Assembly: GCA_937895935.1 (NCBI GenBank) | Contig: CALBKX010000025.1 | Location: forward strand, 1 to 40,481 | Source of the DNA: an uncultured Clostridia bacterium | GTDB taxonomy: Bacteria; Bacillota; Clostridia; Christensenellales; UBA1242 | Length of the DNA: 40,481 nt | Direction: 5' to 3' | Part shown: piece by piece, positions 15,745-22,786 of the stretch | Layout: each line of letters starts with the position of its first letter | Position numbering within the stretch: position 1 is the first letter of the stretch | The notes under the pieces: generated by a model | What the model saw: only the letters and a program-made list of their open reading frames with translations | The model's database searches: none | Told to the model about the DNA's origin: nothing | Program-made: the position numbers and the translations under genes

Positions 15745-16786
15745 TTTCATCACCTTCATTATCAATACCTGGAATAAAGTGTTTCTTTTTTGTACCAGCG
15801 GTTATATGACTAAATGCACCATAACTAAAGTTATTTTTTAATGTCGCTTTATCAATGTCCTCAAGTATCCCATCTTTATTTAGCAACTGATAAGTTGTTG
15901 AGTCAATTGCTTTGTCAAATGTTTTTTCATTAAAGGATAAAATAATTGCTGGTGAACTTTTTAATCTAATCCCATCCAATGTTTTCCTGCTGATAACTGC
16001 CACATCAAATTTACCTTGTTCTTTTTCTTGAGAAAAAACAGCTCTTGCTAGTTTTAATGTGTAAGTAATTCTTTCCATATCTGGCAAACTATTTGCACAT
16101 TTGGATTGATTTTCGAAAATATCCTTTTTTTGTGATATAGATACTTGTTCCTGTTCACACAACTCCTCAAATTGTTCCAAAAACATTTCATAATAATCTT
16201 GGTCTGTTTCTTTTTCTTCCTCTAACATTATGATGTTTTGATATACTTTTTTATAAAGATTAGAAAATTCTTTTAAAAGTTCGTTATCCTTATTTTGACA
16301 ATTTAGTCCTACAAGATTATTGTTGGTTTTTGCATTGTATAAATCACCTCCAATAATGCCAGATAAAGGGTCAGCATTAAGCAAAAATTTCCCATCGCTT
16401 AATGTGATAAATGTATGATTATCTCCATACGTGTTTTCGCCATTTATTAAAAAATCAACATCCAATTCTTGCAAAAATTTTGCAAATATATATGAAAACT
16501 CATAGCAAACAATTTTATTATTTTTAAGATTCACTTTGTTTAGGCGTTTTATATCTTGATGAATTAAAGCACTCATACCTTTTTGATTGTTAGAATAAAA
16601 TTCTTCATCATAAGTTAAAGTTTTACATAGTTTTATATAAACATATAATGCTTTTTCCAAAAGTGAATAATCATTTGGCATATCATTAAAAATATATTGT
16701 TTTAAACCCTCATCTAAAACAACTGAGTTTAAATATAAATCATTTCTCATTTTAGACAAACCTAAAGCGTGTGTATCTCTTCCCAT
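15734..16786 (-). CDS. Transglutaminase-like fold protein, function unknown
   Basis: A 350-residue cytosolic protein without signal peptide or membrane segment. Residues 40-145 look like a transglutaminase/cysteine-protease core: a lead helix (SLLEKALYVYIKLCKTLTYD), then KIVCYEFSYIFAKFLQEL with a candidate nucleophile C94, then GDNHTFITL with H124, and LLNADPL with D139, in the order and spacing of the Cys-His-Asp triad. The remaining 200 residues contain an acidic helical segment (residues 180-220) and a mixed C-terminal domain I do not recognise. The ribosome site is weak. The C-terminal end overlaps the 75-aa gene by 11 bp. The fold assignment rests on motif spacing only. Confidence 0.65.
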   Translation of the reverse strand: MGRDTHALGLSKMRNDLYLNSVVLDEGLKQYIFNDMPNDYSLLEKALYVYIKLCKTLTYDEEFYSNNQKGMSALIHQDIKRLNKVNLKNNKIVCYEFSYIFAKFLQELDVDFLINGENTYGDNHTFITLSDGKFLLNADPLSGIIGGDLYNAKTNNNLVGLNCQNKDNELLKEFSNLYKKVYQNIIMLEEEKETDQDYYEMFLEQFEELCEQEQVSISQKKDIFENQSKCANSLPDMERITYTLKLARAVFSQEKEQGKFDVAVISRKTLDGIRLKSSPAIILSFNEKTFDKAIDSTTYQLLNKDGILEDIDKATLKNNFSYGAFSHITAGTKKKHFIPGIDNEGDENVK

Positions 16787-16903
16787 TTTTCTTTTCTCTT
16801 TTAATTAATTTAAATATAACATAGTTTTTATTTTAATTCAATAGGTTAACATCATTTTTCTTTTTTTAATTTAGAAAAAGCAACACATAAAGACTAAAAG
16901 TGA

Positions 16904-16941
16904 AGTAAGCCCCAAAAGTTGTACAACTTTTGGGGCTTACT
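16904..16941 (-). terminator. Perfect 38-bp palindrome after sigG
   Basis: AGTAAGCCCC and the bases that follow form an uninterrupted 19-bp inverted repeat centred at about 16922.5, among the most GC-rich and longest perfect stems in the window. It lies 12 bp after the sigG stop and probably ends the sigE-sigG transcript. The T tract that follows on the minus strand is short (TTCACTTTT), so it may act mainly as a 3' stabilising stem. Confidence 0.75.
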
Positions 16942-16952
16942 ATTTTCACATT

Positions 16953-17723
16953 CTATCTTATATTTTCCCTAATTTCCTGTATTGCATTTTTCTCTAACCT
17001 TGAAACCTGTGCTTGAGAGATTCCAATGGCATCAGATACTTCAATTTGTGTTTTTCCTATAAAATAACGCAAAAGCAAAATTTCTCTTTCTCTTTTATCT
17101 AATTTCCCAAGAGCATTTTTTAAGGAAAGGATTTCATTTAAACTATCATCATCGTGTTTAGTATCAGCAATTTGATCCATTACTCTTACTGCATCGCCGT
17201 CCTCATAAACAGGTTCATTTAGGCTTATTGTATCACTAATGGCATCAAGAGCAAATGAAACATCTTTAACTGGTGTTTCTATAATACTTGCTATTTCATC
17301 AACAGATGGCTCTTTTCCATATTGCTTAGTAAATTTTTCACGTGCTTGAAGGGCTTTATAAGCTATATCTCTTAAACTTCTAGAAACTCTAATAGCATTA
17401 TTATCACGCAAATAACGTTTAATTTCTCCAACAATCATAGGTACAGCATAAGTTGAAAATTTAACATTTAAGTTGACATCAAAATTATCAATTGCCTTCA
17501 TAAGTCCCACACAACCTACTTGAAACATATCGTCAGATTTATCTTTTCTGCCATAAAAACGTTGAACAACACTTAAAACGAGTCTTAAATTTGCAACAAC
17601 AAATTCATCTCTAGCAAGTGCATCACCAGTTTTGACCCTTTTCATTAGTTTTTCCATTTCTTCAGATTTAAGTTTAGGCAATTTACTTGTATCAACACCA
17701 CAAACAACAACTTTTGCAGCCAT
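16953..17723 (-). CDS. sigG: RNA polymerase sigma-G factor (late forespore)
   Basis: Directs late forespore-specific transcription during endospore formation. The 256 residues match the family length. The diagnostic N-terminus VVCGVDTSKLPKL is present, then region 2 with NLRLVLSVVQRFYGR, DDMFQVGCVGLMKAIDNFD and VKFSTYAVPMIVGEIKRYLRDNN, region 3, and region 4 with REREILLLRYFIGKTQIEVSDAIGISQAQVSRLEKNAI as the helix-turn-helix. I start it at 17723 because AAAGGGGAGA lies just upstream and the protein then begins like known SigG. The longer frame from 17774 adds 17 unlike residues. It follows sigE by 74 bp, as in Bacillus and Clostridium. No convincing sigma-F/G promoter was found in the gap. 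Confidence 0.97.
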   Translation of the reverse strand: MAAKVVVCGVDTSKLPKLKSEEMEKLMKRVKTGDALARDEFVVANLRLVLSVVQRFYGRKDKSDDMFQVGCVGLMKAIDNFDVNLNVKFSTYAVPMIVGEIKRYLRDNNAIRVSRSLRDIAYKALQAREKFTKQYGKEPSVDEIASIIETPVKDVSFALDAISDTISLNEPVYEDGDAVRVMDQIADTKHDDDSLNEILSLKNALGKLDKREREILLLRYFIGKTQIEVSDAIGISQAQVSRLEKNAIQEIRENIR

Positions 17724-17797
17724 AACATCTCCCCTTTGAAGTTTATGATTAACAAGTAAAATTTTTTTATTCATTAAAATTTACAAAATTTTTTAAG

Positions 17798-18523
17798 TTA
17801 AATTACCTTCCTTAAATCTTTTTTCATTTTACAAAGTATCTTTTTTTCTAATCTTGAAATGTAACTTTGAGAAATACCTAATTCGTCAGCCACTTCTTTT
17901 TGAGTTTTTTCTCTGCCACCCATTAAACCAAAACGCATTATCATTATTTCTTTTTCTCTCACACCCAATTTATTTATTATTTCCCACAACAATTGTTGCT
18001 CAGAAGATTTTTCCATATCCTTGCCAAGCGTCTGCTTTTCATCATATAAAATATCTTCAAGTAAAAGTTCATTTCCATCACCATCGCTTTTTAATGGTTC
18101 ATCCAAACTGACCTCTGCTTTGATTTTGTTCATTTTTCTTAGTTGCATTAAAATTTCATTTTCAATACACCTAGAAGCATAAGTTGCAAGTTTAATTTTT
18201 TTATCATATTTATACGTTTGAACCGCTTTTATAAGTCCAATTGCACCAATTGAAATTAAATCTTCCAAATCAATACCTGTATTATCGAATTTTTTTGCTA
18301 TATAAACAACAAGTCTTAAATTATGCTCAATCAATTTTTGCTTGGCAGTTTGATTATTGTTTGCTATTTCATCTAATAGTGCCATTTCCTCTTCAGGCTC
18401 CAAAGGCAAAGGCAATGCTTCATTGCCACATATGTATAATAGTATATTTTCTGCATTGTCTAAATAATTTTTTGAAAATACTTTTTTTAAAAAAATTTTC
18501 AATTTTACAAATAATTTTTTCAT
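17798..18523 (-). CDS. sigE: RNA polymerase sigma-E factor precursor (mother cell)
   Basis: The first mother-cell-specific sigma factor of sporulation, made as an inactive precursor. The 241 residues begin with a basic, amphipathic pro-sequence (about residues 1-29), followed by LLYICGNEALPLPL, which aligns with the known cleavage region ahead of GSEALPPPL in Bacillus. Region 2 contains NLRLVVYIAKKFDNTGIDLEDLISIGAIGLIKAV and KLATYASRCIENEILM, and region 4 contains MRFGLMGGREKTQKEVADELGISQSYISRLEK. A strong GGGGGGAT ribosome site precedes the ATG. It lies 21 bp after its processing protease spoIIGA and upstream of sigG, the conserved operon order. Confidence 0.98.
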   Translation of the reverse strand: MKKLFVKLKIFLKKVFSKNYLDNAENILLYICGNEALPLPLEPEEEMALLDEIANNNQTAKQKLIEHNLRLVVYIAKKFDNTGIDLEDLISIGAIGLIKAVQTYKYDKKIKLATYASRCIENEILMQLRKMNKIKAEVSLDEPLKSDGDGNELLLEDILYDEKQTLGKDMEKSSEQQLLWEIINKLGVREKEIMIMRFGLMGGREKTQKEVADELGISQSYISRLEKKILCKMKKDLRKVI

Positions 18524-18544
18524 AATCCCCCCCCTAAATCATTT

Positions 18545-19369
18545 TTAAGCAAAAGCATTGATATTCAATAACATATCGCACCCAAAATTTTTATTAAAGT
18601 TTGAATATGATATTCCAAGTTTTGCATTTGAAAATTCATATTTAACTGTATCATTTTCTATAATCTGTAAGTTGTCAACACAAAACACAAGAAGTTTCCC
18701 GCTTCCATAAGCGAATGCAGATTTTATGTAATGAGGCTCTTTTAGATTTTTAAAATTTTTTGTAAGTAAGTCACTAAAAGATATATCCTTGTATAATCTA
18801 TTAAACAAATTTGTATTTATGATAAATATTGGTGATAAATCTTCATCTAAAAGAGTATTTCCACTATCTAAAAACGCATTAAACATTATGTCTTTTCCAA
18901 GATTTGTTATTTTTACTTTATAAACAAAGTTTGAAATAGCCAATTTTTTTCTAGCAAATTTTATGCACATTACAACCATAAAGTAAATTAACACTAATAG
19001 GAAAAGCAAAATATATGTAGGAAAATTATCATAAGAGAGAATTGTTCCATAAATTAAAAAATAGAACATTATGTTAAGTCCTGCATAAAGTGCTGTAAAA
19101 AATATAAATGTCAAATATTTTGCTATAAAATGGTTTTTATCAAAGGCTATTAAAGTTATCAAAAAACCTACACATAGTTTAAATATAGTAAGCAAAAATG
19201 AATTTAAATTAATTAAAGGATAAAATGTTGAAATGACGGCGGCTAGCAAGCAAGAAAGTATTAATCTACTTTTTTTTATCGTGATTTTAAAGCAAAATGA
19301 TACACATTTTATAATAAGATAAGTAACAACAAAATTTTCAATTAAACAATCTTCAATATAAACTGTCAC
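18545..19369 (-). CDS. spoIIGA: Pro-sigma-E processing peptidase SpoIIGA
   Basis: A membrane aspartic protease that removes the SigE pro-sequence at the sporulation septum. The 274 residues comprise an N-terminal membrane half with about five hydrophobic segments (roughly residues 7-27, 36-52, 58-76, 84-106 and 118-136) and a cytosolic protease half. The active-site motif is AFLDSGNTLLD (D168), corresponding to DTGN in Bacillus. A later KLGISYSNFNKNFGCDMLLN stretch matches the C-terminal family pattern. The start is a GTG at 19369, preceded by AAAAGGAAA. It is the first gene of the spoIIGA-sigE-sigG cluster. Confidence 0.95.
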   Translation of the reverse strand: MTVYIEDCLIENFVVTYLIIKCVSFCFKITIKKSRLILSCLLAAVISTFYPLINLNSFLLTIFKLCVGFLITLIAFDKNHFIAKYLTFIFFTALYAGLNIMFYFLIYGTILSYDNFPTYILLFLLVLIYFMVVMCIKFARKKLAISNFVYKVKITNLGKDIMFNAFLDSGNTLLDEDLSPIFIINTNLFNRLYKDISFSDLLTKNFKNLKEPHYIKSAFAYGSGKLLVFCVDNLQIIENDTVKYEFSNAKLGISYSNFNKNFGCDMLLNINAFA

Positions 19370-19411
19370 ATAACTTTCCTTTTAATTTCTTGTTTAATAT
19401 TTGACATAAAT

Positions 19412-19444
19412 AGTATAAAAAGGCACTGCTTAAAAAAGCAATGC
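19412..19444 (-). terminator. Intrinsic terminator of htrA
   Basis: GCACTGCTT 19423-19431 pairs with AAGCAATGC 19436-19444 with one G-T wobble. On the minus strand the stem runs into CTTTTTATA. It lies about 50 bp after the htrA stop and separates it from spoIIGA. Its T tract overlaps the candidate spoIIGA -10 element. Confidence 0.65.
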
Positions 19445-19477
19445 GAATTTATATTTATTTTTTGTTGTTTTGTCGAG
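19412..19477 (-). promoter_or_regulatory. Candidate spoIIGA promoter with a possible Spo0A box
   Basis: On the minus strand TTGCTT (19436-19441), an 18-bp spacer and TATACT (19412-19417) lie about 45 bp before the spoIIGA start. The -35 hexamer sits inside the upstream terminator hairpin. On the + strand TGTCGAG at 19471-19477 matches six of seven bases of the Spo0A box TGTCGAA and lies near -66 of this promoter. The Bacillus spoIIG promoter is Spo0A-activated, which makes this plausible but not shown. Confidence 0.35.
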
Positions 19478-19492
19478 AATGAAACTATAAAT

Positions 19493-20539
19493 TTATCTTT
19501 CACCTAATGTCATTTGAATTTCAAGTGGTGTATTTTCTCTATATAAATAGACCGTTACAACATCTCCTATTGAATGCGAGTACAAAACTGTTCTCAGGTC
19601 TAAAAAGCTATAAATCATTTCATTGTCAATTTTGTAAATAACGTCACCTTTTAAAAGACCTAACATTCCCGCTATACTATTTTTATCCACATCTAAAATA
19701 TATAAACCATCATAACTTGTGCTATAATTTTTAGACCTTGCATAATCAGTGGATACACCCAAAATTCCCATATATGGAGCACTGTATCCTGCATCAACAC
19801 TGAGTCTTGAAACTATTCTTTGTCCAGAAATTATAGGAATTGCAAAACCTATTCCTTCGGCATCGGTTGCTTTTAATGTGTTTATGCCAACCACTTTACC
19901 ATTTAAATTGATAAGTGGTCCGCCACTGTTGCCTGGATTGATACTTGCATCGTGTTGAATTAAATTTTGCATGTAGTTTTTTGAGCCGTCTTTATTTTGA
20001 ATTTCCAATGTCCTATCTAAAGCGGAAATAATCCCTTTTGTAACTGTATGTCCAAAAGCAAGAGAAAGAGGTGTCCCTATGGCAATAATGTCTTGCCCAA
20101 CCTTTAAATCTGTCGTTTCACATTCAAGATATGGCATATCTTTGTTTGATTTTATGACCGCTAAATCAATTGAACTATCTTGCCAAATTAATGTGGCAGA
20201 AGTAGAAGATTTATCTGCAAAATAAATTGTTATACCTTTTGTACCTGAGATGACGTGTTGGTTTGTCAAAATATATCCACCTTCCTTAATTGCAACACCA
20301 CTCCCTACAGAATATCCTGTGCTTTGCAAACTTTTGATTCCAACAATTGCAGTTCTCACATTTTCCACAACATCGCTGGTGTTTTGTTCACCATTTAGTG
20401 TAATTAAACGAGGAGTCATATTGGCAGTTTCATATCCTCCCACATTAGGCTTAAAATTAAGGTTGCAACCGCTAAAAAATATAACACTTGCAAAAAGTAG
20501 TAAAATTACAATTTTTTTAAATAATTTTTTGTTTATCAT
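19493..20539 (-). CDS. HtrA/DegP-type serine protease, predicted lipoprotein
   Basis: An extracytoplasmic quality-control protease of 348 residues. The N-terminus is a signal peptide ending in a lipobox-like FFSGC (C25), so it is probably lipid-anchored, unlike the usual single-TM-anchored HtrA of Firmicutes. The trypsin-fold triad is visible: LTNQHVISG (H95), SSIDLAVIK (D125) and NPGNSGGPLI (S205). A single PDZ domain follows (about residues 250-345: YMGILGVSTDY, LYILDVDKNSIAGMLGLLKGDVIYKID). AAAGGG precedes the ATG, and a promoter is seen at 20562-20590. It sits directly downstream of walJ, the same neighbours as yycJ and htrC in Bacillus. Confidence 0.95.
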   Translation of the reverse strand: MINKKLFKKIVILLLFASVIFFSGCNLNFKPNVGGYETANMTPRLITLNGEQNTSDVVENVRTAIVGIKSLQSTGYSVGSGVAIKEGGYILTNQHVISGTKGITIYFADKSSTSATLIWQDSSIDLAVIKSNKDMPYLECETTDLKVGQDIIAIGTPLSLAFGHTVTKGIISALDRTLEIQNKDGSKNYMQNLIQHDASINPGNSGGPLINLNGKVVGINTLKATDAEGIGFAIPIISGQRIVSRLSVDAGYSAPYMGILGVSTDYARSKNYSTSYDGLYILDVDKNSIAGMLGLLKGDVIYKIDNEMIYSFLDLRTVLYSHSIGDVVTVYLYRENTPLEIQMTLGER

Positions 20540-20561
20540 AAAATTAACCCTTTTATTTTAA

Positions 20562-20590
20562 AATATATTTGATGTTTTTTTGTTTAACAA
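20562..20590 (-). promoter_or_regulatory. Sigma-A type promoter of htrA
   Basis: On the minus strand TTGTTA, a 17-bp spacer and TATATT. It lies between the walJ terminator (20622-20657) and the htrA ATG at 20539, so htrA appears to be transcribed separately from walJ. Confidence 0.55.
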
Positions 20591-20621
20591 TAAATTTATT
20601 TGTCTTTTCCCTTATATAACT

Positions 20622-20657
20622 AAAAAAAACCTCAAAAATATTTTTGAGGTTTTTTTT
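20622..20657 (-). terminator. Intrinsic terminator of rplI-walJ
   Basis: ACCTCAAAAA and TTTTTGAGGT form a perfect stem flanked by runs of A and T, about 80 bp after the walJ stop. The symmetrical A/T flanks would let it work on both strands. Confidence 0.85.
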
Positions 20658-20734
20658 AAATTGTATTTGCAAGTTATACACTTTTATTCCTTATTTTATG
20701 TGATATCTATTTGTTGTAATTTTGAAATTTTTTA

Positions 20735-21535
20735 TTAGCAAATATTAAAAACGTAGCTTGGATAAATACTTGTGACTGCTATTTTAATGTGCTTGCCTTC
20801 TTCGATGCCGTGTTCTTTTAAGTATGCACATATAGAGCCATATGCTAATTCTGGTGTATTATTTTCTCGTGATAAATGTGCAAGCATAATCTGTTTAGTG
20901 CCTGTGTGGGCTAAGTACTCAACCGCCTGTGCACAAGCCATATTTGACAAATGTCCACGTTTCCCTAATATTCTTTGTTTTAACATTAATGGATATGTAG
21001 GATTGTTTTTTAACATTTGTTCATCGTGATTTGCTTCTATGTATACTAAAACACTTCCGGCAATTCTGTTTAAAACCTCATCGTTAGTATATCCAAGATC
21101 GGTTAAAATACTCACTTTTTTTGTTTTTTCTTTAAAACTAAATCCGGAGCAGTACACTGAGTCGTGAGAAAGCGGAAAGTTTGAAACATATAAATCTTTA
21201 ATTATAAAATCCATATCGTCAAAAGGCACAAATTGTATAAAATCCGCCTTTTTTAATTTTGATTTTAATGCCCACAAGCCTTTATTATGCACGTAAACTT
21301 TTGTATGATACTTACTAGCAAATACATCCAAACCTTTAATGTGGTCCATATGTTCATGTGTTATTAAAACAGCATCAATTTCTTCTGGTGTAACTCTTAA
21401 AAGCGATAATCTTTTTGTAATTTCACTGGCACTAAGTCCAGCGTCTAAAAGTATTTTAGCGTTTAAGGTTTCTATATAAGTTAAGTTTCCGTCACTGCCA
21501 GAACTTAAATTACAAACTCTCAACTTATTCCACAT
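20735..21535 (-). CDS. walJ: WalJ/YycJ-type metallo-beta-lactamase-fold hydrolase
   Basis: A 266-residue cytosolic metallo-hydrolase. The metal-binding motif HEHMDH (residues 60-65) lies in LITHEHMDHIKGLD. The N-terminal CNLSSGSDGNLTYIE, with LLDAGLS, is characteristic of the YycJ branch. Later ligands are PLSHDSV and the C-terminal LAHLSRENNTPELA. YycJ is associated with the WalRK cell-wall regulon and has been linked to DNA repair or nuclease-like activity; its exact substrate is unsettled. The ATG at 21535 lies inside the end of rplI (11-bp overlap), so translation is probably coupled. The walRKHI genes are not present beside it. Confidence 0.92.
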   Translation of the reverse strand: MWNKLRVCNLSSGSDGNLTYIETLNAKILLDAGLSASEITKRLSLLRVTPEEIDAVLITHEHMDHIKGLDVFASKYHTKVYVHNKGLWALKSKLKKADFIQFVPFDDMDFIIKDLYVSNFPLSHDSVYCSGFSFKEKTKKVSILTDLGYTNDEVLNRIAGSVLVYIEANHDEQMLKNNPTYPLMLKQRILGKRGHLSNMACAQAVEYLAHTGTKQIMLAHLSRENNTPELAYGSICAYLKEHGIEEGKHIKIAVTSIYPSYVFNIC

Positions 21536-21968
21536 CTACCCTAACATTGAATTTAACTGTAACAGTTGGGTGTAGTTTAACTGATAAAACTTGTTCACCC
21601 ACAGATTTTATTGCACTATCAAGCAAAATTTTACGTTTATCAATATCAATATTAAGTGTTGTTTTAAAAGCGTCTGCAATTTCTTTTGATGTAATTGCCC
21701 CAAACAGTTTTCCATTTTCCCCACATTTAACTTTAACAACAATGGTTTTATTTTCAATTTGTTTACCCAATTCAACCGCTTTTAAACGTTCCTGTTCTTT
21801 ATGATAAGCATCCGCTTCTTTTTGGCTTTTGTTGATTTGACAGCCTGTACTATCTGCCTTTTTTGCTAAATTATTTTTTAATAAATATGTAGCATAACCG
21901 TCTGCCACATTAACTATATCACCTTTTTTTCCAGAACCTTTTACATCTTTTTGTAAAATAACTTTCAT
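21525..21968 (-). CDS. rplI: 50S ribosomal protein L9
   Basis: A large-subunit protein bound near the L1 stalk. The 147 residues are the normal length. The N-terminal domain MKVILQKDVKGSGKKGDIVNVADGYATYLLKNNLA is unmistakable, followed by the connecting helix and the C-terminal domain with KLFGAITSKEIADAF and SVKLHPTVTVKFNVRV. GGAGG precedes the ATG, with a strong promoter at 21991-22020. walJ overlaps its last 11 bp. Nearness to walJ and htrA recalls the Bacillus region where rplI lies near the wal operon. Confidence 0.98.
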   Translation of the reverse strand: MKVILQKDVKGSGKKGDIVNVADGYATYLLKNNLAKKADSTGCQINKSQKEADAYHKEQERLKAVELGKQIENKTIVVKVKCGENGKLFGAITSKEIADAFKTTLNIDIDKRKILLDSAIKSVGEQVLSVKLHPTVTVKFNVRVDVE

Positions 21969-21990
21969 TTTTTACCTCCAAATTCAATAT

Positions 21991-22020
21991 ATTGTAGTTT
22001 AATTACCTATTTTTTGTCAA
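21991..22020 (-). promoter_or_regulatory. Sigma-A type promoter of rplI-walJ
   Basis: On the minus strand a perfect TTGACA, an 18-bp spacer and TACAAT (five of six). It lies 23 bp upstream of the rplI ATG, back-to-back with the DUF1540 gene on the other strand. Confidence 0.7.
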
Positions 22021-22047
22021 GAATAATACTAACTAAAGGAGATTTGT

Positions 22048-22359
22048 ATGGACTTAAAATGCAGAAAAACCACCTGTAAATTTAATAAATATTTTACATG
22101 TACCGCTAAAAATATTGAAATTAAAAACACACTTTCTTGTAACACTTTTGAATTAGACCCAAATAAAGATGTAAGGGATACTTCTAGATGTTTGTTTGAA
22201 GAAGCACCATCCTATGCTCCACATAGAGCAAAAAAACATATGTGTGTAATTTGTGAAGCAAAATGTATATTTAATGAAAATGGCACTTGCATAGCAAATG
22301 GTTTAACCGTTAATCCAATAAATGAAGACCCAAGTTGTATGACATATTTAAAACCTTAA
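22048..22359 (+). CDS. DUF1540 protein with two cysteine-rich domains
   Basis: A 103-residue small cytosolic protein made of two similar cysteine-rich units. Unit one (residues 4-38) has C5, C10, C19 and C31 in the pattern CRKTTC...FTC...LSC. Unit two (residues 66-103) repeats it as CVIC...CIF...GTC...PSC. This matches DUF1540, a probable metal-binding domain common in Clostridia and of unknown function. AAAGGAGA precedes the ATG. It is one of only three plus-strand genes and is divergent from rplI. No clear promoter or terminator of its own was seen. Confidence 0.85.
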   Translation: MDLKCRKTTCKFNKYFTCTAKNIEIKNTLSCNTFELDPNKDVRDTSRCLFEEAPSYAPHRAKKHMCVICEAKCIFNENGTCIANGLTVNPINEDPSCMTYLKP

Positions 22360-22484
22360 TTTGAAACAAAACACTTCTTAATTGTAAAATAATTAGGAAT
22401 TTGATTGTTAGCATTTTAAAGCAAGTTGAATGTTATCCTAAATACAATAATAAAACCATTCCTATTTTATGTACATTAAAAAAA

Positions 22485-22513
22485 AGCCTTTATTTTAAGT
22501 AAGGCTCTTTTTT
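22485..22513 (-). terminator. Intrinsic terminator of rpmE
   Basis: AGCCTT at 22485-22490 pairs with AAGGCT at 22501-22506, extended by A and T runs. On the minus strand it ends in eight T residues a few bases after the rpmE stop. It could also end the convergent DUF1540 transcript. Confidence 0.8.
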
Positions 22514-22516
22514 TAA

Positions 22517-22720
22517 TTACATATTGTGTTTTGCTTTGAATTTTTCTAATCTACCACTAGCATCAACAACTTTTTGTTTACCAGTGAAAAATGGATGGCA
22601 TTTATTGCAGATATCAACTTTAATTGTATCTCCATCTACACAAGAGCCGGTTTTAAATGTATTTCCACAAGCGCAAACAACTGTTACTTCGTGATAATTT
22701 GGTTGTATTTCTGTTTTCAT
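22517..22720 (-). CDS. rpmE: 50S ribosomal protein L31, zinc-binding type
   Basis: A small large-subunit protein of 67 residues. It is the zinc-containing (C+) form: C16 and C18 in VCACGN, then C38 and C41 in VDICNKCHPFFTGKQK, which is the L31 signature. Cells with this form usually need zinc, and a cysteine-free paralogue may replace it under zinc limitation; none is seen here. AAGGGTGA lies before the ATG, with a strong promoter at 22758-22786 and a terminator just after the stop, so the gene is monocistronic. Confidence 0.97.
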   Translation of the reverse strand: MKTEIQPNYHEVTVVCACGNTFKTGSCVDGDTIKVDICNKCHPFFTGKQKVVDASGRLEKFKAKHNM

Positions 22721-22757
22721 ATTCGTTCACCCTTTATATTATTTTTTTAACGACTAG

Positions 22758-22786
22758 AGTTTAACATATACACCCGTGGTTGTCAA
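22758..22786 (-). promoter_or_regulatory. Sigma-A type promoter of rpmE, overlapping the murC stop
   Basis: On the minus strand a perfect TTGACA, a 17-bp spacer and TAAACT. The TGA inside TTGACA is also the murC stop codon (22783-22785). The compact arrangement separates rpmE transcription from murC without any intergenic space. Confidence 0.7.

Noticed and set aside
17724..17797. Sigma-F/G type promoter between sigE and sigG
   Set aside because: TGAATA and CATAAAC are present on the minus strand, but their spacing is about 20 bp, too long for the expected 17-18 bp.
22783..22785. Mollicute-type code in which TGA encodes tryptophan
   Set aside because: murC ends naturally at this TGA at normal family length, and tryptophans in the clear genes are read from TGG.
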